From the NCBI GenBank assembly GCA_000378865.1, contig KB900424.1:1-64000 (forward strand): DNA of 64,000 bases. The letters are read 5' to 3'. This document shows, in pieces, positions 32,709-43,467 of the stretch. Every line of letters starts with the position of its first letter. The stretch's first letter is position 1. This DNA is from an actinobacterium SCGC AAA278-I18 (GTDB lineage: Bacteria; Actinomycetota; Actinomycetes; Nanopelagicales; Nanopelagicaceae). Both the position numbers and the translations under genes were made by a program. The notes beneath the pieces were generated by a model, which was given only the letters and a program-made list of their open reading frames with translations, was not told the DNA's origin and made no database searches.

Positions 32709-33250
32709 TAATTACTCTTTTCCAAATCTGCCACAAACCGATCAACTATCCGTGATTGACGTACCTGATCATCAAGTGCTTCACCAACAATCTTTGAAGC
32801 AAGCTCAGTAGCAAGTGCACCAACCTCATTGCGAAGTGAAGTAATCGCCTGTTGGCGTTCGGCTTCAATTGATTGTTGCGCAGCTGCGGTAATACGAGCA
32901 GCCTCTTCTTTTGCCTTCTCGCGCAGATCTTCAATAATTGCAGCACCTTGCACCCGTGACTCTTCTCTTATTTTTTGAGCCTCACTTTGTGCCTCTGCTA
33001 ATTGCGTGGTGTATGTGCGCAATACTCGCTCTGCTTCAACTTGTGCTTTTTCAGCGCGCTCTAATCCACCTTCGATTGCATTTGTTCGCTCTTCATATGC
33101 TTTTTCAAATTTTGGTACTACTTTAGTTTTAAGCACATAAAACAGGAGCGAGAATGCAATCAAACCAACAATAATTTCAACTGGGTGTGGAATTACTGGG
33201 CTTGGTGCCTCTTCGGCCGCTAAATTAATTAAAGTAGTTAACTTAATCAT
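32708..33250 (-). CDS. atpF: ATP synthase F0 b subunit
   Basis: One N-terminal TM plus long charged helix; operon position. Confidence 0.94.
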   Translation of the reverse strand: MIKLTTLINLAAEEAPSPVIPHPVEIIVGLIAFSLLFYVLKTKVVPKFEKAYEERTNAIEGGLERAEKAQVEAERVLRTYTTQLAEAQSEAQKIREESRVQGAAIIEDLREKAKEEAARITAAAQQSIEAERQQAITSLRNEVGALATELASKIVGEALDDQVRQSRIVDRFVADLEKSN

Positions 33251-33282
33251 TTGAGTTTTTCAATTCAAGTTAATTTGCTTAA

Positions 33283-33516
33283 TTATTTCAGAACGAATGC
33301 TAGAACCAGACCCAAAATTGCCAAAGCTTCAGCTAACGCAAAGCCTAGGAAGGCTAGCGGTTGCAAGATGCTGCGGGCTTCAGGTTGACGTGCTACACCA
33401 TTAATGTAAGCAGCAAAGATAAGACCAGTAGCAATACCCGGTCCGATCGTTGAAAGACCGAATCCAACTATTCCGAGCGTACCTGTCATTTCATATTCCT
33501 TTCCGATATTGATCAA
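33283..33516 (-). CDS. atpE: ATP synthase F0 c subunit
   Basis: [22 protein letters not shown]...[16 protein letters not shown]. Confidence 0.96.
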   Translation of the reverse strand: MINIGKEYEMTGTLGIVGFGLSTIGPGIATGLIFAAYINGVARQPEARSILQPLAFLGFALAEALAILGLVLAFVLK

Positions 33517-33542
33517 GCTTTTGCTTGGCCAAACTTATAGGT

Positions 33543-34349
33543 TTAGTGCTCATCCGCCAAAGCCCCTGCGATATATAGGGCTGACAACAGGGTAAATATA
33601 TAGGCCTGTAGGCATTGCACAAAAAATTCAAAAAAGGTAAATCCGAGGGAGAAACCAAAAGAAAATACGCTGAATATCTTCATTATTAACTTGTCATGGA
33701 GCATGTACTCCCCACCTAAAGTGAAGAGAATCAAGAGAAGGTGGCCAGCAAACATATTTCCAAATAACCGCATCGCAAGTGTTAATGGCCGAATTACAAA
33801 GTATGTTGCCAATTCCAGTGGAGCTAAAATTACATACATAAATTTTGGAATTCCTGGCATAAAACACATATCTTTTAAGTACTTAAATAATCCATGCTTA
33901 CGGATTGCTACAAAATGATAGGTAAGGTAGACAAAAATTGTAATTGCTACCGGAAAGCCAATTCTAGACATGGTAGGAAATTGAATAAGCGGAATTATTC
34001 CGAAGATATTATTAGTTAATACAAAGGTAAAGATTGTGAAGAGGAATGGGACGAATCTTTGGAACTCAGATCCAATTACATCTTTGCCTATTTCATTACG
34101 GACAAATCCATAGACCATCTCACCGGCAAACTGAATTTTAGAAGGCACCACTAATGCCTTGCGGGAGGAGGCGATGAAAAAAGTAGAAACTAAAATTACC
34201 GAAAAGAAAACTAAAATTACTGGTTTAGTGGTTAGTACTGAATCACCAAATATGGATGGGAATACGAAGTCGCCAGCATCTGGGGCACGAAAACCAGGTC
34301 TAACTTCGCCTTCTAACAGGTTCAAACTATTCCATTTCTCTATTGTCAC
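33543..34349 (-). CDS. atpB: ATP synthase F0 a subunit
   Basis: PLTLAMRLFGNMFAGHLLL motif. Confidence 0.95.
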   Translation of the reverse strand: MTIEKWNSLNLLEGEVRPGFRAPDAGDFVFPSIFGDSVLTTKPVILVFFSVILVSTFFIASSRKALVVPSKIQFAGEMVYGFVRNEIGKDVIGSEFQRFVPFLFTIFTFVLTNNIFGIIPLIQFPTMSRIGFPVAITIFVYLTYHFVAIRKHGLFKYLKDMCFMPGIPKFMYVILAPLELATYFVIRPLTLAMRLFGNMFAGHLLLILFTLGGEYMLHDKLIMKIFSVFSFGFSLGFTFFEFFVQCLQAYIFTLLSALYIAGALADEH

Positions 34350-34418
34350 CTACATACAGGGAGAGATCCCGAGGGCTTAACCTATTGGGTAAGGGGGGCA
34401 AATCGCAAAGCGTTTGGG

Positions 34419-34628
34419 CTATTTGGCTAGGTTGCTTGGATCACTCCTGACATAGCGAACCCAGATCAAATAGATACTCAAAAATAGCCCTAGGAAAATC
34501 CCAATAAAAACAAATATCTGGGTCTTTAAAAAATTGTCCAGCAACGCCCCTGCTGCTCCCCAAAATCCCATACCGGCGATTAGATAAGAGATGATGTTCC
34601 AAAAGGCGCCTTCATCTTTACTTGCCAT
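34419..34628 (-). CDS. AtpZ/AtpI-like small membrane protein, copy 1
   Basis: Two TM segments; homologous to the adjacent ORF 34640-34864; upstream of atpB. Confidence 0.7.
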   Translation of the reverse strand: MASKDEGAFWNIISYLIAGMGFWGAAGALLDNFLKTQIFVFIGIFLGLFLSIYLIWVRYVRSDPSNLAK

Positions 34629-34639
34629 TTAAGTTACTT

Positions 34640-34864
34640 TTAATCCCGCCCAAAGCGCAGCCATACTAAATAGACAGAGGCGCCAGCTCCTAAAAATAAT
34701 CCAATTAAAACACAGTAGGTAGTGCCTAGCCACCGGTCAAAACCCCAACCAATGCCACCCCAAATAAATAATCCAGCCAGTAGGTAACCAACAATTGACC
34801 AGAGTGCATTCTCTTCATTTTGAGAGTTCTTTGAATCATCTTGATTTGAATTACTAAGACTCAT
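34640..34864 (-). CDS. AtpZ/AtpI-like small membrane protein, copy 2
   Basis: GFDRWLGTTYCVLIGLFLGAGASVYLVWLRF typical of AtpZ-type proteins. Confidence 0.75.
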   Translation of the reverse strand: MSLSNSNQDDSKNSQNEENALWSIVGYLLAGLFIWGGIGWGFDRWLGTTYCVLIGLFLGAGASVYLVWLRFGRD

Positions 34865-35291
34865 AATTGATGCCCTCCTTACTGGGAAGCGGTAATTGAA
34901 GCCGTAACTTTAAAAAGCTACGAATTTCTCCAAATAACCAAGCAATGATAATCAAAATCGCAGATATGGCAAAACTCATCCGATCTACTGTGGCTGGATC
35001 AGTAAAGTTAGTAACTAAAACAAGAAATGCACCCATAAGTATTACCTTTGTAAAGTAAGAGAACATGGCAAGTGCCATTGTTGCCATTGGATCTAAATTA
35101 CGTGATAGCCGGGCAACTAATAGGTGCATACTAAAGAAAATAATTACCGTACCAGATGCAAGTAAGGCGCCAATAAATCCAGATTTACCATTAACAATTG
35201 TGATAACAATTAATGAAATTAATGAAGTAATAACTGCAGGAATAACTTCACCCTTCCACATTTGAGTATCACTACTGTGTATATTAGCCAC
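34854..35291 (-). CDS. AtpI-like ATP synthase accessory protein
   Basis: Four TM protein directly upstream of the atp genes. Confidence 0.65.
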   Translation of the reverse strand: MANIHSSDTQMWKGEVIPAVITSLISLIVITIVNGKSGFIGALLASGTVIIFFSMHLLVARLSRNLDPMATMALAMFSYFTKVILMGAFLVLVTNFTDPATVDRMSFAISAILIIIAWLFGEIRSFLKLRLQLPLPSKEGINYES

Positions 35292-35292
35292 T

Positions 35293-36375
35293 TTAAACCT
35301 CGATCTTTTTAAGATTAGTTTTGATAACTAAAAGTGAGATTAGAAAGATTAATAAGCCAGAGATGAGGGCAATCCAAATCGGCACAAATGCAGCAATTAC
35401 CGTAGGAAGTGCAAACATCGCAGTCCAAAGATATAAAATTATTGTTGTTCGTTGCTGACTTATGCCCATTCGCATAATCCGATGATGTAGATGCTCACGG
35501 TCTGCGGTAAATGGTGAGCGGCCAGCCTTTACTCTCCTTAAAATCGCCATTACAAAATCAAGGAGTGGGATAGCAAGGATGGTAAATGGCAAAAGCAGTG
35601 GTAGCAATGCGGTGCCACCATTCTCTTCAGTAATAGCTGAGGCATCTACCTGGCCAGTTAAGGTAATTGCAGATGCCGATATTAATAAACCTAAAAACAT
35701 AGCACCAGAGTCGCCCATAAATATTTGAGCTGGATAAAAATTATGAGGTAAAAAGCCAAGACATAAACCAATTACTACCGCAGTTATAAGTGATGGTGCA
35801 CCAGCGCGATTAAAACCATTTATTACAGCTAGCAAGTATGAGAATGCAAAGAAAGATGCTGCACAGATCATTACTATTCCAGTTGCCAAACCATCTAAGC
35901 CATCAACAAAGTTGATAGCATTAATTACCACCATTACAAACAAAACTGTAAGCAGTTGCCCAATATTTGTTGGCAGAGCTGTAATTCCGTTAATTGGCAA
36001 CCAAAGTATCTGAACTCCATAAATTAGTAATATCCCAGCAGCAAGTGCTTGGCCAGCAAACTTGGTGATTGGATCTAAATCAAAGCGATCATCAACTAAA
36101 CCTAGAAATAAAATAAATGTGCCACTTAGAAAAATACCGGTGGCATCTGGGCCAAATGATTTGTGCACAAGGGGTAGATAGTTAACTATTACTAAGGTAA
36201 GCGCCATTGCAAACCACATTGCCAGCCCGCCCCACCGAGGGGTTAATTGGCTATGAACATCTCGGGCCCGAATTTGAGTTACTGCCCCAGATTTAATAGC
36301 TAGATCTCTAACTAGGGGGGTAATTAGGTATGTAATTATTGCAGCGAGTAGAACTGTTACTAAGTACTCGCGCAT
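35293..36375 (-). CDS. MraY/WecA-like glycosyl-1-phosphate transferase
   Basis: NAINFVDGLDGLATG, FMGDSGAMFLG, HLHHRI motifs. Confidence 0.93.
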   Translation of the reverse strand: MREYLVTVLLAAIITYLITPLVRDLAIKSGAVTQIRARDVHSQLTPRWGGLAMWFAMALTLVIVNYLPLVHKSFGPDATGIFLSGTFILFLGLVDDRFDLDPITKFAGQALAAGILLIYGVQILWLPINGITALPTNIGQLLTVLFVMVVINAINFVDGLDGLATGIVMICAASFFAFSYLLAVINGFNRAGAPSLITAVVIGLCLGFLPHNFYPAQIFMGDSGAMFLGLLISASAITLTGQVDASAITEENGGTALLPLLLPFTILAIPLLDFVMAILRRVKAGRSPFTADREHLHHRIMRMGISQQRTTIILYLWTAMFALPTVIAAFVPIWIALISGLLIFLISLLVIKTNLKKIEV

Positions 36376-36387
36376 TGCACTTTATCC

Positions 36388-37668
36388 TTAGTTTTTAGGC
36401 TCTGGATAAACTGAAAAATTATTAGTTAGCTTATGGACCTCAGACCTAATTGCTTTAGCCTTACTCTCATCTGCACCATCTTTGATAGCGCGGGCAATAA
36501 AGCTTGCAATCTGTTTCATCTCTGGCTTGCCCATACCTTGAGTTGTAGTTGCTGCAGTTCCGACTCTAATTCCACTAGTTACTGCTGGTGACTCTGGATC
36601 ATATGGAATTGAATTCTTATTTAAGGAAAGACCAGCTAAGCCACACCTTTCATCGGCAACCTTGCCATTAATACCAGTTGAGCGAATATCAATTAAAGCT
36701 AGATGGGTTTGAGTACCACCAGATACTGCGCGCATGCCTTCTGTCTCTAAATCCTTTGCCAGTGCTTGGCAATTTTCTATTACTTTTTTTGCATAATTTT
36801 GATACTCACTTGTAGCACACTCTTTTAAAGCAACAGCTTTGCCAGCAACTGCACTCATTATTGGTCCACCTTGCATTCCTGGAAAGACCGCTTTATCAAT
36901 CGCAGCGCCATGTTTTTCTTTAGCTAAAATCATGCCACCCCTTGGTCCGCGCAATACTTTATGGGTTGTAAAGGAGACAACATCGGCATATGGCACAGGA
37001 GAAGGAATTGCCTTACCCGCTACTAAGCCAATGAAGTGCGCAGCATCAACCCACATAATTGCACCAACCTCATCGCAGATTTTTCGTACCGCTTCAAAAT
37101 CAATCAAACTTGGATATGCAGTAGCACCTGAGCAAATCATCTTTGGCTTATGTTCAATTGCCAGATCTCGCAGCTGGTCGTAATCAATTAACTCATTATC
37201 TTGGCGAACACCGTAAGAAACAACGTTAAACCATTTGCCAGAAAAATTTACTTTCGAACCATGGGTTAGATGTCCACCATGCGGTAGTGACATTGCTAAA
37301 ACTGTATCGCCAGGCTTTGTAAATGCTTGGTAAACCGCAACATTTGCACTAGCACCTGAGTGTGGTTGCAGATTTGCATGCTCGGCACCAAATAACTTCT
37401 TAGCCCGCTCAATACCAATTACCTCAACCTTATCTACCTCCTCACATCCTCCGTAGTACCGCTTACCTGGATAACCTTCGGCATACTTATTAGAAAGTGT
37501 TGATCCCATAGTTGCTAACACAGCAGCAGAGGTAAAGTTTTCACTAGCAATTAATTGCAGATCTTGGCGTTGGCGCACTAACTCTGAGATCACAACAGCT
37601 GCAATCTCTGGATCTTGTTTTTCTAGCGCATTAAAATCTGGACCGTAATACTTTTCAAATCTGGACAT
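36388..37668 (-). CDS. glyA: Serine hydroxymethyltransferase
   Basis: YAEGYPGKRYYGGC; VSFTTHKVLRGPRGG PLP-lysine motif. Confidence 0.96.
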   Translation of the reverse strand: MSRFEKYYGPDFNALEKQDPEIAAVVISELVRQRQDLQLIASENFTSAAVLATMGSTLSNKYAEGYPGKRYYGGCEEVDKVEVIGIERAKKLFGAEHANLQPHSGASANVAVYQAFTKPGDTVLAMSLPHGGHLTHGSKVNFSGKWFNVVSYGVRQDNELIDYDQLRDLAIEHKPKMICSGATAYPSLIDFEAVRKICDEVGAIMWVDAAHFIGLVAGKAIPSPVPYADVVSFTTHKVLRGPRGGMILAKEKHGAAIDKAVFPGMQGGPIMSAVAGKAVALKECATSEYQNYAKKVIENCQALAKDLETEGMRAVSGGTQTHLALIDIRSTGINGKVADERCGLAGLSLNKNSIPYDPESPAVTSGIRVGTAATTTQGMGKPEMKQIASFIARAIKDGADESKAKAIRSEVHKLTNNFSVYPEPKN

Positions 37669-37677
37669 GCGGCAAGC

Positions 37678-38337
37678 CTAAAGGTTTGGGGCAGAAATAG
37701 TAGGAATTACCCCTTGTAATTGTGCCACTGAGATCGCACCTACTCGCTTAACTGTGACCTCATTCTCATTTATCTCAATCCAGGTAGATGCCGGACCGCT
37801 CTGTAAAACTGCCTCATCAAATATTGCCCCAACATCACTTTCATAAATTGGCAGCTTTGCTAAATCTAAAATTACTTCCTTGCCAGCTATAGATACTGAA
37901 GCAGCAGCTAGTGGGCCAGATTTTGCAAGAACCGCAGTTAAAAATCTACGATTAGGAACTCTAATATTTACTCTTCCTAATTTGCGCTCATCTCCTAAAT
38001 CCCAACTTAATGTTGGTTGAGACTTAATTGTTACCGATAATAGACCGGGCCAAAACTTGCTAAGTAAACTTTCCTGCTCTGTTGTTAATGCGGTAGTAAT
38101 TCCAGCAAGAACTTTTTGATCACTTACTAATACCTGTGCCGCCACACCACTTTGATCACCACGTAAGATATGAATTGCTTTAACCGCATCCTTATCAAAT
38201 GCATTAGCAAGGTAGATATAGCCAAACTCAGCAGCGACAATAATCACCTCACCTGCGCTTAGGTATCTTACTGCAGTATGAATTGCCTCATTAAATAAAT
38301 GATCTGCTGCATCAGTTAATGAAATCCGCTCAGCCAT
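37678..38337 (-). CDS. Sua5/YciO/YrdC family threonylcarbamoyl-AMP synthase
   Basis: FWPGLLSVTI and RVPNRRFLTAVL motifs; next to prmC. Confidence 0.8.
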   Translation of the reverse strand: MAERISLTDAADHLFNEAIHTAVRYLSAGEVIIVAAEFGYIYLANAFDKDAVKAIHILRGDQSGVAAQVLVSDQKVLAGITTALTTEQESLLSKFWPGLLSVTIKSQPTLSWDLGDERKLGRVNIRVPNRRFLTAVLAKSGPLAAASVSIAGKEVILDLAKLPIYESDVGAIFDEAVLQSGPASTWIEINENEVTVKRVGAISVAQLQGVIPTISAPNL

Positions 38338-38345
38338 TAATCTTC

Positions 38346-39200
38346 CTATCGCTTTATTGCGCTAGTAAATCTATCTCGTCCGGTTAGATCTGCGTGGGTT
38401 TGCGCAGATAAAAACTCTACCGCCATACCTTGCCTTACCAGCTCACCCTGTTTTTCATGGTGCTCCATTATGAAAAATCCACCTGGCTTTAATAATCTGG
38501 CAGCAGCTGCAATAAATTGCTTTGGAATATCCATGCCATCTACTGCGCCACCGCGTAGTGCTATCTCTGGTTCAAAGTTTGCAACCTCAACTGGCAATCT
38601 TTCATCATCTGGAATATATGGTGGATTAGCTACAACTAGATCAGCTTTAACATCTATTAGTGCACTTGCTACATCTTCTATTACAACTCTAATTGGTAGG
38701 TCATACTTGGCAATATTTTTATTTAACCACACCGCAGCCTGTGCTGATTTTTCCACAGCTACCATACTTACCTTTAACCCTTTAAGGCTAGCCTCTGAAG
38801 CAATTGCAATACAAAGTGCACCACTTCCTGCTCCTAAATCAATCACCGCCTTTGCTAAATCTTTATCACTTGCATTATTTAGTACTCCAATTACTCGATC
38901 AACTATTAACTCACTCTCTGGCCTAGGAATTAAAACACCGTCACCAACTTCTAAATCTAAATATCTAAAGGCAGCGCTACCAGTTATATATTGCACCGGC
39001 CGGCCCATTAATCTTTGACTTATTAATTCATTATATTCTGCAGAAATCTTTTCTCTGTCGATATCTGTGAGTTCAATTATCTGACTATGAATTTGTTTGC
39101 GTGATACCCCAAGAAGGTGTGCAAGTAGTATCTCGGCATCAACTGTGGCAATCTGATTTTTTTCAAATTGCACAAAGGCTGCTCGTAGCAGCTCCTTCAA
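38346..39200 (-). CDS. prmC: Release factor glutamine methyltransferase
   Basis: [29 protein letters not shown]. Confidence 0.93.
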   Translation of the reverse strand: MKELLRAAFVQFEKNQIATVDAEILLAHLLGVSRKQIHSQIIELTDIDREKISAEYNELISQRLMGRPVQYITGSAAFRYLDLEVGDGVLIPRPESELIVDRVIGVLNNASDKDLAKAVIDLGAGSGALCIAIASEASLKGLKVSMVAVEKSAQAAVWLNKNIAKYDLPIRVVIEDVASALIDVKADLVVANPPYIPDDERLPVEVANFEPEIALRGGAVDGMDIPKQFIAAAARLLKPGGFFIMEHHEKQGELVRQGMAVEFLSAQTHADLTGRDRFTSAIKR

Positions 39201-40276
39201 GAGTTACCTGCCGCTAATTTTGCGGTGCGATCAGCATCAAGTAATGATTGAATAACCGCATCAAGATCACCATCCATAACCGAATCTAAATTATTTGCTT
39301 TGTAATTTACACGGTGATCACTTAGACGATTTTCTGGAAAGTTATAGGTTCTAATTCGCTCACTTCGATCCACTGTTCGCACCTGGCTTTTGCGCTCTGC
39401 CGATGCAATTCGCTCCGCCTCCTCCTGTGCTGCGGCCAACATACGTGCGCGCAAGATACGAAGAGCAGATTCCTTATTTTGTAATTGGCTCTTCTCGTTT
39501 TGGCAAGAGACCACAATGCCGGTTGGAATATGGGTAATCCGAACTGCTGAGTCGGTGGTGTTAACACTTTGTCCGCCAGGACCTGAGGAGCGGTAAACAT
39601 CGATCCGTAAATCATTAGCATTTACCTCAACATCAATCTCCTCTGCCTCTGGCAAAATTAAAACACCAGCTGCTGAGGTGTGAATTCTTCCCTGCGACTC
39701 AGTCTCAGGAACTCGTTGTACTCGGTGCACACCACCTTCAAACTTTAATTTTGCATAAGGTGTCTGTCCTGGTTTTGGTGCTCCCTTAGATTTAATACCA
39801 ATAGACATATCTTTATAGCCACCCATATCACTTGGTGTGGTATCAATAACCTCAATCTTCCAACCCTGCTTTTCCGCATAGCGGGAGTACATTCGGAAAA
39901 GATCACCAGCAAAGATTGCCGACTCATCTCCACCAGCACCTGCTTTAATCTCCATAATTACATCTCGATCATCATTGCCGTCTCTTGGTAATAACAACTC
40001 CTCAAGTGTGGCAGCAGCGGCATCCTTACTACTTTCAAGTGATGCTAACTCTGATGCAAACTCTGGATCAGTAGCTGCCAACTCTTTGCCAGCATTAAAA
40101 TCATCCTCAGCCACTTTGTAAGCACGATATCCGGCAATTACTGGACCAAGTTGGGCATATCTTTTACCAAGTGATCTAGCTTTATTTTGATCAGAGTGAA
40201 TAGATGGATCGGCCATCTGTGCCTCTAATGATTCATACTCAGCTAATAACTCATTGACCTTAGCAAAGCGCTCCAT
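39197..40276 (-). CDS. prfA: Peptide chain release factor 1
   Basis: [41 protein letters not shown]. Confidence 0.96.
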   Translation of the reverse strand: MERFAKVNELLAEYESLEAQMADPSIHSDQNKARSLGKRYAQLGPVIAGYRAYKVAEDDFNAGKELAATDPEFASELASLESSKDAAAATLEELLLPRDGNDDRDVIMEIKAGAGGDESAIFAGDLFRMYSRYAEKQGWKIEVIDTTPSDMGGYKDMSIGIKSKGAPKPGQTPYAKLKFEGGVHRVQRVPETESQGRIHTSAAGVLILPEAEEIDVEVNANDLRIDVYRSSGPGGQSVNTTDSAVRITHIPTGIVVSCQNEKSQLQNKESALRILRARMLAAAQEEAERIASAERKSQVRTVDRSERIRTYNFPENRLSDHRVNYKANNLDSVMDGDLDAVIQSLLDADRTAKLAAGNS

Positions 40277-40324
40277 CTAATCCTCCTTTTCTTACTACTT
40301 AAATAATAATTAACGTAAATTAAA

Positions 40325-40368
40325 AAAGAGAGCACACCCATCTTTTCGATGTTTGGTGTGCTCTCTTT
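40325..40368 (-). terminator. Rho-independent terminator downstream of rpmE
   Basis: Perfect 14-bp stem AAAGAGAGCACACC/GGTGTGCTCTCTTT, 16-nt loop; 3' of rpmE on the minus strand. Confidence 0.75.
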
Positions 40369-40375
40369 GGGAAAA

Positions 40376-40600
40376 CTACTTGGTGCCGGTTTTGTCAGCC
40401 TTTCCAAATCGCTCTTGGAACTTAGCTACTCGGCCACCGGTATCAAGAATTCTCTGCTTACCGGTATAAAAGGGGTGACACATAGAACAAACTTCAACGT
40501 AGATTGAACCATTCTCCTTAGTGCTGCGGGTAGTGAAAACTTCACCGCAACCACAAGTTACTTTGGTTTCGCCATACTGTGGGTGGATCTCGTTCTTCAT
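40376..40600 (-). CDS. rpmE: 50S ribosomal protein L31 (zinc-binding, C+ type)
   Basis: [27 protein letters not shown]...[14 protein letters not shown]; all four Cys present. Confidence 0.96.
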   Translation of the reverse strand: MKNEIHPQYGETKVTCGCGEVFTTRSTKENGSIYVEVCSMCHPFYTGKQRILDTGGRVAKFQERFGKADKTGTK

Positions 40601-40616
40601 ATTTCTCCTTGATTTT

Positions 40617-40659
40617 TACTGGATCAAAGTTTCTTCTTGTGAAACTTTGTGAACCAGTA
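40617..40659 (-). promoter_or_regulatory. Stem-loop in 5' leader of rpmE, candidate L31 leader
   Basis: TACTGG..CAAAGTTTC-TTCTTGT-GAAACTTTG..CCAGTA: 9-bp plus 6-bp stems just upstream of the rpmE SD. Confidence 0.5.
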
Positions 40660-40729
40660 GGACTAGTGAAGTACTAGAGGGTGTAAAGAATAACCGCTAA
40701 ATCTTAAGCGAGCAAAATTTACGCTCTTT

Positions 40730-42364
40730 TTAAGCCTCAGCACTCTCTCGATTACTTGATCCATTGCCGGATGGGCTTTCTCCTCCTGCTGTGGTCTTTT
40801 GAATTTGAAGAAGGAACTCAACATTTGATTTAGTTCCCTTCATCTTCTCAAGTAGTAACTCAAGTGCTTGCTGTGGTTCAAGTGCGTGCAGTACTCGGCG
40901 CAAGCGCCAAACAATGCTTAGCTCCTCAGTTCCCATCAAGATTTCTTCCTTACGAGTACCGGATGCAACTACATCAACTGCTGGGAAGATGCGCTTATCA
41001 GCAAACTTACGATTGAGAATAAGCTCCATATTTCCAGTGCCTTTAAACTCTTCAAAGATAACCTCATCCATTTTAGATCCGGTATCAATTAGCGCAGTTG
41101 CCAAAATAGTTAGTGAGCCACCATTTTCAATATTACGAGCAGCTCCAAAAAACTTCTTTGGTGGATAAAGCGCAGCAGAGTCCACACCACCGGAGAGAAT
41201 TCTTCCTGAGGCAGGGGCTGCAATGTTGTATGCACGTCCTAGTCGAGTAATTGAATCAAGTAATACAACTACATCATGACCTAGCTCTACTAATCTTTTT
41301 GCACGCTCAATTGCGAGTTCGGCAACTGTGGTGTGATCATCTGCTGGGCGATCAAAGGTAGAGGCAATTACTTCACCCTTTACTGATCTTTGCATATCAG
41401 TTACCTCTTCTGGACGCTCATCAACTAATACCACCATTAGATGACACTCTGGATTATTAGTTGTGATCGCATTAGCAATTGCTTGCAACACCATTGTCTT
41501 ACCAGCTTTAGGTGGTGAAACAATCAAACCACGTTGTCCCTTACCAATTGGTGAGATCAAATCGATAATACGAGTAGTAAGTACATTTGGTTCAGTTTCA
41601 AGACGTAATCTATCTTGCGGATAAAGTGGCACTAATTTAGAGAACTCAACTCTTTCTTTAGCATTCTCTGGCTCTACGCTATTTACGGTTTCAACCTTTA
41701 CAAGCGCACTAAATTTCTCGCGTCGCTCACCTTCTTTTGGCTCGCGAACAGATCCAGTAATGACATCACCTTTGCGCAGGCCATATTTTCTAACCTGTTG
41801 TAGTGAGACATAAACATCATTAGGAGATGGTAAATAACCACCAGTTCTAATAAATGCAAAGCTATCTAAAATATCTAGTAAGCCACCTACTGGTAGCAAT
41901 ACATCATCTGGTCCAATAACAATCTCACGCTCTTCACGCTGGCCACGATCACGTTGCCCGCGATCACGCTGGCCACGATCGCGACCACGATCGCGACGAT
42001 TATTATCACGATTGCCAAAGCGACGATTGCTACTTGATCGATCTGAATCGCTGTAATGATTAGATCCACTGTTATCAGAATTATTTGGTGAGCTCTCAGA
42101 GCTAGCATCGTTATCGATAGCCTCTGCGCTGTTATTTCTATTGTTTCGATTGTTCTGTCGTTCCATACGACGAGCCTCTCGTTCATTTTTAGCGGCTTCA
42201 CGGTTTGCAGCCTGTAGATCGCCAATAGATTGGACTAGATCTGCCTTCTTTAGGGTGGTGGCATTTTCAATGCCTAATTGGCCGGCAACCTTCTTTAAGT
42301 CACCTAACGCCATATCCACTAACTCAACCGCATCTGCGCGATTAGTTGTTTTCTTTTCTGCCAT
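40730..42364 (-). CDS. rho: Transcription termination factor Rho with long disordered N-terminal insert
   Basis: [29 protein letters not shown]; insert rich in N, S and RDRGQ. Confidence 0.96.
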   Translation of the reverse strand: MAEKKTTNRADAVELVDMALGDLKKVAGQLGIENATTLKKADLVQSIGDLQAANREAAKNEREARRMERQNNRNNRNNSAEAIDNDASSESSPNNSDNSGSNHYSDSDRSSSNRRFGNRDNNRRDRGRDRGQRDRGQRDRGQREEREIVIGPDDVLLPVGGLLDILDSFAFIRTGGYLPSPNDVYVSLQQVRKYGLRKGDVITGSVREPKEGERREKFSALVKVETVNSVEPENAKERVEFSKLVPLYPQDRLRLETEPNVLTTRIIDLISPIGKGQRGLIVSPPKAGKTMVLQAIANAITTNNPECHLMVVLVDERPEEVTDMQRSVKGEVIASTFDRPADDHTTVAELAIERAKRLVELGHDVVVLLDSITRLGRAYNIAAPASGRILSGGVDSAALYPPKKFFGAARNIENGGSLTILATALIDTGSKMDEVIFEEFKGTGNMELILNRKFADKRIFPAVDVVASGTRKEEILMGTEELSIVWRLRRVLHALEPQQALELLLEKMKGTKSNVEFLLQIQKTTAGGESPSGNGSSNRESAEA

Positions 42365-42516
42365 TTATAAACTGCCATTCTTTCTTATTGTTTTATTACC
42401 CGATAAGGGTTATCCCAGTAAAAAGGTATTTTGATTTTTGGGATTTTTTATTGCTTTCCTGCCGCACTTTCCGACTGGGAAAATATACCACAGATTATCT
42501 GGGTACGTAAAGAGAG

Positions 42517-43467
42517 CTACTGCGCCCCAGTTTTGGCGATAGCCAACTTCATTGCAGTAAAACCAGGGGCAAGGGATGGAATCTGATCGATCTCATCCTC
42601 AGCGGCGGCATATAACACCATTACCGATGGACCAGCACCAGAGACCACTGCGGCAAGTCCAGCACCTCTTAACTTTTCCATTAATGCAATTGTTTTAGGC
42701 ATTGCCGATGCACGATAACTTTGGTGAAGTAAATCTGCGGTTGCAGTAAATAATAAATCTGGTCGCTGTGCTAATGCGTGCACAAGTAGTGCGGTGCGGG
42801 ATGAGTTTAATACCGCATCTTGATGAGAGATCATCTCCGGCAGTAATTTGCGCGCTTTTGCAGTTGCTAATTGATTATCTGGCACAAGTAATAATGCCTT
42901 AATTCGATCATCAACCTTTAAGTTAACCGCCCGACCAGTATTTTTTTCTGTGCCAGTTTTATCGGTGGAGCTCTCCAACCAAGCAATAGTTGCACCGCCA
43001 TAAAAAGCTGATGCCACATTATCTGGATGTCCCTCTATCTCGGTAGCTAGCGTAATTAAATCCTCATCACTCATATATTGCTCACCAGATAAAACTAAGG
43101 ATCGTGCCAAAGATAAACCACCAACAATTGCTGCCGCAGATGAGCCAAGTCCTCTGCCATGGGGAATTACATTTAACGCCCGCAGTGCAATTCCTCTTGG
43201 CTTACCGCCCATATGTTCAAAGCCACGCATCATCGATCTAATTACTAAATTCTTTGCATCCTTCTTAACCTCATCAGCTCCCTCACCAGTTACATCAACA
43301 TCAAAGGTGGGATCATCTAAAACTTGAGCGGCGTAACGATCACGAAGTTCTAAGGCAATACCAAAACAATCAAAGCCTGGGCCAATATTGGCACTACTTG
43401 CGGGCACACTTATCTGAGCCATTGTGGCTTTAAAGGTTAAGTTATTAGGATTTATTCTACTTACCAT
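42517..43467 (-). CDS. thrB: Homoserine kinase
   Basis: PASSANIGPGFDCFGIAL, GRGLGSSAAAIVGG; follows thrC. Confidence 0.93.
   Translation of the reverse strand: MVSRINPNNLTFKATMAQISVPASSANIGPGFDCFGIALELRDRYAAQVLDDPTFDVDVTGEGADEVKKDAKNLVIRSMMRGFEHMGGKPRGIALRALNVIPHGRGLGSSAAAIVGGLSLARSLVLSGEQYMSDEDLITLATEIEGHPDNVASAFYGGATIAWLESSTDKTGTEKNTGRAVNLKVDDRIKALLLVPDNQLATAKARKLLPEMISHQDAVLNSSRTALLVHALAQRPDLLFTATADLLHQSYRASAMPKTIALMEKLRGAGLAAVVSGAGPSVMVLYAAAEDEIDQIPSLAPGFTAMKLAIAKTGAQ

Noticed and set aside
41935-42000. CRISPR-like or tandem repeat array
   Set aside because: Short in-frame coding repeats for RDRGQ in rho; no spacers and no cas genes in the window.
41887-42225. 112-aa overlapping ORF ([12 protein letters not shown] repeats)
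   Set aside because: Alternate-frame translation of the repetitive Rho insert, not a real membrane protein.
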